Source: Holosporales bacterium
GTDB lineage: Bacteria > Pseudomonadota > Alphaproteobacteria > RUG11792
Length of the DNA: 17,955 bases
Reading direction: 5' to 3'
Assembly (NCBI GenBank): GCA_031279295.1
Contig: JAITIT010000052.1
Span: 1 to 17,955 of the forward strand
Part shown: positions 14,792-17,955 of the stretch, in pieces
How the letters are laid out: every line of letters begins with the position of its first letter
How positions within the stretch are numbered: position 1 is the stretch's first letter
The notes under the pieces: model-generated
Database searches by the model: none
What the model was told of the DNA's origin: nothing
Seen by the model: the letters and a program-made list of their open reading frames with translations, nothing else
Translations under genes and position numbers: made by a program

Positions 14792-15711
14792 TTCGTATAT
14801 CCTCCATGGTTATTGCTACGATACACGAAGCCTCGTAGCTTCGCCGATCTGGCCCGTGGGTTCCTAACGACTTCATTTGTTGACGGGTTAACGGTGCCCT
14901 TGCCTATTACTGACAAGTTCGACTTCATCGACACTGCCCAGTTCTTTACCACTCTATCCTCCAGAGAGTGGAACGCTATTGTCACGATCCTAGCGTTATC
15001 ATTGAGGAGATATGGGATACTCTCAAGTACCTTACTAATCTCACGGAGTTCATCGTTCACAAAGATCCGAATTGCCTGGAATGTTTTTGTAGATGGATCT
15101 AGATGTGAATACCGCTTGCGCACCACGGTGTTTCCTACAGCCTTGTGCACTACTTCCCTTAGTTCTCCAGTAGTCCTGATGGCTCCTACTCTCCTCGCAT
15201 TAATTATTGAGGAAGCAATCCTGTTTGCCATGGCTCTCGGCTCGTCCCCATACGACCGTATCATCTCTGCAATGTCCTCCTCCGTAAATGAGTTTACAAC
15301 ATCGAATGCGGAAGGTCCACTCTTCGACATCCTCATGTCCAGTGCACCGTCCTTCATGAATGAAAATCCCCTATCCGCATCATCTACCTGAAATGACGAG
15401 ATTCCAAAATCAAACAGGACAGCGTCGAATTTCTCATGGACACCGAGAGCATCACGCATCCCTGAAAACCTACACTGCATAAAATCAAACCTATTACGAT
15501 ATTGCTCCTTTAGTGACGTAGCTCTGTCAGCGGCATCGGGATCGCAATCAGTACCCAGTACATAACACTCGGCTGAATTAAGGATTGCACGCGTATGTCC
15601 TCCTCCGCCGAATGTGCAGTCCAGTATTCTATTGCCATTACATGGTGCTAGAATCGAGATAACCTCATGAACCATAACTGGAATATGCGACACAAGCAAG
15701 AAAATCCACAC
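14788..15711 (-). CDS. rsmH: 16S rRNA m4C1402 methyltransferase RsmH (MraW)
   Basis: RsmH methylates N4 of C1402 in the decoding centre of 16S rRNA using SAM. Motifs visible are HIPVMVHEVI near the N-terminus, DCTFGGGGHT (SAM loop), GTDCDPDA, FDFGISSFQVDD (family form is DLGVSS), ALDMRM, STKTFQAIRIFVNDEL, FHSLEDRVVK and the C-terminal NPRARSAKLRGF. Length is 307 residues, as expected. The listed GTG at 15711 gives MWIFLLVSHIPV. A GTG at 15693 (VSHIPVM) fits better the usual start of the family and the promoter spacing (about 27-nt leader rather than about 9). No strong Shine-Dalgarno marks either. It heads the rsmH-ftsL-ftsI operon; mraZ is absent upstream. Confidence 0.95.
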   Translation of the reverse strand: MWIFLLVSHIPVMVHEVISILAPCNGNRILDCTFGGGGHTRAILNSAECYVLGTDCDPDAADRATSLKEQYRNRFDFMQCRFSGMRDALGVHEKFDAVLFDFGISSFQVDDADRGFSFMKDGALDMRMSKSGPSAFDVVNSFTEEDIAEMIRSYGDEPRAMANRIASSIINARRVGAIRTTGELREVVHKAVGNTVVRKRYSHLDPSTKTFQAIRIFVNDELREISKVLESIPYLLNDNARIVTIAFHSLEDRVVKNWAVSMKSNLSVIGKGTVNPSTNEVVRNPRARSAKLRGFVYRSNNHGGYTN

Positions 15712-15726
15712 ACCAATAACTCGGGC

Positions 15727-15756
15727 ATTGTACTCAGAAAGTCAAGCAATATTCAA
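15727..15756 (-). promoter_or_regulatory. Candidate promoter of rsmH-ftsL-ftsI
   Basis: On the minus strand, TTGAAT (15751-15756), an 18-bp spacer and TACAAT (15727-15732) form a good sigma70-type promoter in the 78-bp gap after lpxA. It would start transcription near 15720. No convincing terminator separates lpxA from it, so read-through from the lpxA operon is also possible. Confidence 0.55.
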
Positions 15757-15789
15757 TGGATTTACTCCATGACCTCCATGAATGAGACC

Positions 15790-16608
15790 TTACCGCTCAT
15801 CGTTTGCGACAGTCGTGCAGATTGGGTTCTTTGATGGAGACTTTATGAAGTCGATAATTTCCTCGATATTCCGCTGCCCAACATATTTATCGCTAACAGC
15901 CTGGAGATTATCGGTAAAGCTAGCGGAGCAGTCAGTGTATTCAAAGATATCACTATACGCCTCAAGCATCTGCTTTATCACATCAGCTGGTACGCCCCTT
16001 CTTTTGAGGCCTATAATGTTGAGTCCATGCAACGTAGTTAGCCTATTTCCTCTCACGAGTCCGTACGGAATAACATCTCTATCGACGCCTGTATCACCGC
16101 CTATCATTGCATGCTTGCCGATCCTGATGAACTGCTTTACTGCTGACATCCCACCGATGATCGCGTGATCTCCAACAACCACATGGCCAGATAAGTTAAC
16201 TCCATTCACCATGATGACGTTATTTCCGATGATGCAGTCATGTGCGATGTGACAGTACGCCATGATCAAACACTCATTGCCAACCCTTGTTACCATTCCC
16301 CCATTCTCAGTTCCGGTGTTCGCTGTTACGTATTCGCGTATAACCGTGTTCTCTCCTATCTCAAGTCTTGATGGTTCTTCCTTATACTTCATGTCCTGTG
16401 GGGCTTGGCCTAGCGATGCAAATGGATATACTATGCTGCCGGCACAAATCTTTGTTATTCCGGTTACAACGACGTGCGACTTGAGCTTCACATTCGGCCC
16501 GAGTACAACCTCGCTTCCTACACAACAATATGGTCCAACGTACGCTCCGTCCTCGATGACTGCCCCACTGTCAATGATTGCGGTTTCGTGAATTGTAGCC
16601 CTGCTCAT
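15790..16608 (-). CDS. lpxA: UDP-N-acetylglucosamine O-acyltransferase LpxA
   Basis: LpxA catalyses the first step of lipid A synthesis, moving a 3-hydroxyacyl chain from ACP to UDP-GlcNAc. The first 190 residues form hexapeptide repeats of a left-handed beta-helix (for example IDSGAVIEDGAYVGPYCCVG). The active-site region reads AYCHIAHDC, with H123 matching the catalytic H125 of E. coli and H120 matching H122. A C-terminal helical domain follows (LKRRGVPADVIKQMLEAYSD). Length is 272 residues, slightly over the usual 262. AGGGG lies 11 bases before ATG 16608. It follows fabZ by 14 bp, the conserved fabZ-lpxA pair. Its presence implies lipid A is made, unlike in Ehrlichia or Wolbachia. Confidence 0.95.
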   Translation of the reverse strand: MSRATIHETAIIDSGAVIEDGAYVGPYCCVGSEVVLGPNVKLKSHVVVTGITKICAGSIVYPFASLGQAPQDMKYKEEPSRLEIGENTVIREYVTANTGTENGGMVTRVGNECLIMAYCHIAHDCIIGNNVIMVNGVNLSGHVVVGDHAIIGGMSAVKQFIRIGKHAMIGGDTGVDRDVIPYGLVRGNRLTTLHGLNIIGLKRRGVPADVIKQMLEAYSDIFEYTDCSASFTDNLQAVSDKYVGQRNIEEIIDFIKSPSKNPICTTVANDER

Positions 16609-16622
16609 TGTGTGTCATACCC

Positions 16623-17096
16623 CTACGACTCTGTGTTTTCTGGTATCATTGCCGTAAAGATAGCGTCATCCGCTAACTCTCCATTTACGATAGCTCTACC
16701 ATCGAATTTCCACAGCCGATCTCCCCGTCTCCTGTTGACTGCTACTTCTATGCGTATCACGTCTCCAGGGCCTACCGGTTTCCTAAATCTTGCATTCTCT
16801 ATTGTCGTGAAGAACACGCAGTCCGTTCTGCATTTTGCTTCTTCCCTCTTTAGTGTTGCGAACGCAAGAACGCCTGCTGCTTGCGCCATCGCCTCAATTA
16901 TCATCACGCCTGGTACTATCGGATGTCCCGGGAAATGTCCGGCGAAGAACCATTCGTTGCTCAACACCCGCTTGTACGCAACGCACGACGTATTGAGTTG
17001 TATATCCTCGACCCTCTCTATCATTAGGAATGGCTCCCTGTGTGGAATGAGTTTCTTGATGTCCTCACTCGAAAGGGTTGCTGGGAACTCGCTCAT
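16623..17096 (-). CDS. fabZ: 3-hydroxyacyl-ACP dehydratase FabZ
   Basis: FabZ removes water from 3-hydroxyacyl-ACP in type II fatty acid synthesis and competes with LpxA for 3-hydroxyacyl-ACP. The hotdog-fold signature GHFPGHPIVPGVMIIEAMAQ (53-72) carries the catalytic H54 and E68. The N-terminal IKKLIPHREPFLMIERVED is typical. Length is 157 residues, normal. The start ATG (17096) overlaps the secG stop by four bases (ATGA), which suggests translational coupling. lpxA follows 14 bp downstream. lpxD, normally upstream of fabZ in alphaproteobacteria, is replaced here by secG. Confidence 0.96.
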   Translation of the reverse strand: MSEFPATLSSEDIKKLIPHREPFLMIERVEDIQLNTSCVAYKRVLSNEWFFAGHFPGHPIVPGVMIIEAMAQAAGVLAFATLKREEAKCRTDCVFFTTIENARFRKPVGPGDVIRIEVAVNRRRGDRLWKFDGRAIVNGELADDAIFTAMIPENTES

Positions 17097-17593
17097 TGCT
17101 TCACACCTGTACCTGCTGGTGCTGCGGGTTTTGTTTGCTCAGCTGCGGGAGGAGGAGATGGTTGTCGAGGCAAAGCAGTGCTGCCCTGTTTTCTTGGTTG
17201 AGTCCTCTCTGCTGATGGAGTACTTCGCTGCGGTGTATTTGCCGGCTGGGTTCGGGTATTAGGCTTGCCGGCCTGTACCGGTATATCATCATCATCGTCC
17301 TCTTCTGAGTTGGGCACCTTACTGGCTATCTGTTGAGGCGTACCGCGCTTCGCTATTAGTGTCACCCTATTGCTACGTGAGGATATGGTTGCCATAATCA
17401 CGCAGTTTACGATGAATATGGTCGCTAGTGTCCAGGTTGTTTTTGTGAGGATGCTGGACGTGCCCCTGGCGTTGAACATTCCACCCCCTCCGCTATTCGC
17501 GAACAAGGAGCTCCCACCTTCATTCTTCTGTATCAGCACGATCAGTATCAACATGATCGTGACCAGGACGTGTATGGCTAACAGTATTCCCAT
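17093..17593 (-). CDS. secG: Preprotein translocase subunit SecG with long disordered tail
   Basis: SecG is the small third subunit of the SecYEG channel and stimulates SecA-driven export. Membrane helix 1 is ILLAIHVLVTIMLILIVLIQ (3-22), followed by the family signature KNEGGSSLFANSGGGGMFNA and membrane helix 2 (about 50-70, TKTTWTLATIFIVNCVIMAT). The remaining 90 or so residues form an acidic patch (NSEEDDDDDIPVQ) and then a Pro/Gln/Thr/Ala-rich tail, longer than in E. coli SecG (110 residues) but in line with tails seen in alphaproteobacteria. A GGAGA Shine-Dalgarno lies just upstream of ATG 17593, 11 bp after the infC stop. It overlaps fabZ by four bases. Confidence 0.93.
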   Translation of the reverse strand: MGILLAIHVLVTIMLILIVLIQKNEGGSSLFANSGGGGMFNARGTSSILTKTTWTLATIFIVNCVIMATISSRSNRVTLIAKRGTPQQIASKVPNSEEDDDDDIPVQAGKPNTRTQPANTPQRSTPSAERTQPRKQGSTALPRQPSPPPAAEQTKPAAPAGTGVKQ

Positions 17594-17604
17594 CTTCTTC
17601 TCCG

Positions 17605-17955
17605 CTACTTCTTTGAAACAAGAATGACGATCATTACAGATCCCTCCATCTTGGGGGGGGTCTCCTCCTTTGCAAACTCACAGCAGTATTTCAGTACCTT
17701 CGCTATCGTTGTCTGACCTACCTCCTTGTGACTCAGCTCGCGTCCGCGGTATCTCAGCACTAGCTTAACCCGCTTGCCAGCTTCTATGAACTTGCCTATT
17801 GCACGGCATTTAACAGACAGATCATGTTCGCTTATTGAAGGGCGTATCTGTACTTCCTTGAGTTCCACAGTCTTCTGCTTCTTGCGTGACTCTGCCTTCT
17901 TCCTATGGGCTTCGTATTTGTATTTCCCGTAGTCCAGCACCTTGCATACTGGGAC
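17605..17955 (-). CDS. infC: Translation initiation factor IF-3, 5' end outside window
   Basis: IF-3 binds the 30S subunit, prevents premature joining of 50S and proofreads start codons. The window holds about 117 codons, from the end of the N-terminal domain (VPVCKVLDYGKYKYEAHRKK) through the linker (AESRKKQKTVELKEVQIRPS) and the whole C-terminal domain (KCRAIGKFIEAGKRVKLVLR; RGRELSHKEVG). The frame is open to the right edge, so the gene is truncated by the window and not by mutation; the apparent start at 17940 is internal. secG follows 11 bp downstream. The promoter must lie outside the window. Confidence 0.95.
   Translation of the reverse strand, partial: VPVCKVLDYGKYKYEAHRKKAESRKKQKTVELKEVQIRPSISEHDLSVKCRAIGKFIEAGKRVKLVLRYRGRELSHKEVGQTTIAKVLKYCCEFAKEETPPKMEGSVMIVILVSKK

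Noticed and set aside
16474..17262. Long plus-strand ORF opposite lpxA, fabZ and secG
   Set aside because: The minus strand encodes three well-known proteins there; this frame has no family features.

Overview
The window looks like chromosome from an obligately host-associated alphaproteobacterium, most likely Rickettsiales-like. I base this on alphaproteobacterial versions of DnaK, BamB-Der, RsmH-FtsL-FtsI, LpxA, FabZ and SecG, on a DUF2608/HAD-type protein typical of intracellular bacteria, on scrambled small operons, and on decaying secreted-protein genes. It carries lpxA and fabZ (lipid A and fatty acid synthesis), ftsI (peptidoglycan), and lolD and bamB (outer-membrane biogenesis). That argues against Ehrlichia, Anaplasma or Wolbachia, which lack lipid A genes. 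It fits a Rickettsiaceae-, Midichloriaceae- or Holosporales-like lineage better. The family assignment is inference.

Layout. Positions 1-1561 (+): the 3' part of a DUF2608/HAD-like gene, then lolD. Positions 1610-2450 (-): a GC-rich gene for a disordered, charged, proline-rich protein, split by an apparent single-base frameshift and transcribed divergently from dnaK. Positions 2482-4491 (+): dnaK as a single-gene unit, with an extended -10 promoter, a near-perfect CIRCE operator over the expected transcription start, and a strong hairpin terminator. Positions 4500-6189: an accessory region with a frameshifted relic of a small secreted protein, a 209-residue orphan ORF (both -), and an AT-rich spacer holding a palindromic CtrA-type box. 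Positions 6190-7902 (+): a two-gene signalling operon, a soluble cysteine-rich histidine kinase followed by an XRE-type HTH fused to an Rcp1-like receiver. Positions 8060-11321 (+): bamB-der-HD-domain phosphohydrolase. Positions 11550-12512 (+): an unrecognised exported or membrane protein. Positions 12711-15711 (-): rsmH-ftsL-ftsI. Positions 15790-17955 (-): infC (partial)-secG-fabZ-lpxA.

How the genes fit together. Most known genes build or maintain the envelope: LolD releases lipoproteins, BamB assists beta-barrel insertion, FabZ and LpxA feed lipid A, SecG supports export, and FtsL and FtsI make septal wall. DnaK and its CIRCE site form a heat-shock unit. The kinase and HTH-receiver pair is the most unusual regulatory system here. 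The orphan and broken ORFs around dnaK look like lineage-specific secreted factors, some of them degrading. No tRNA, rRNA, CRISPR array, IS element or prophage was seen.
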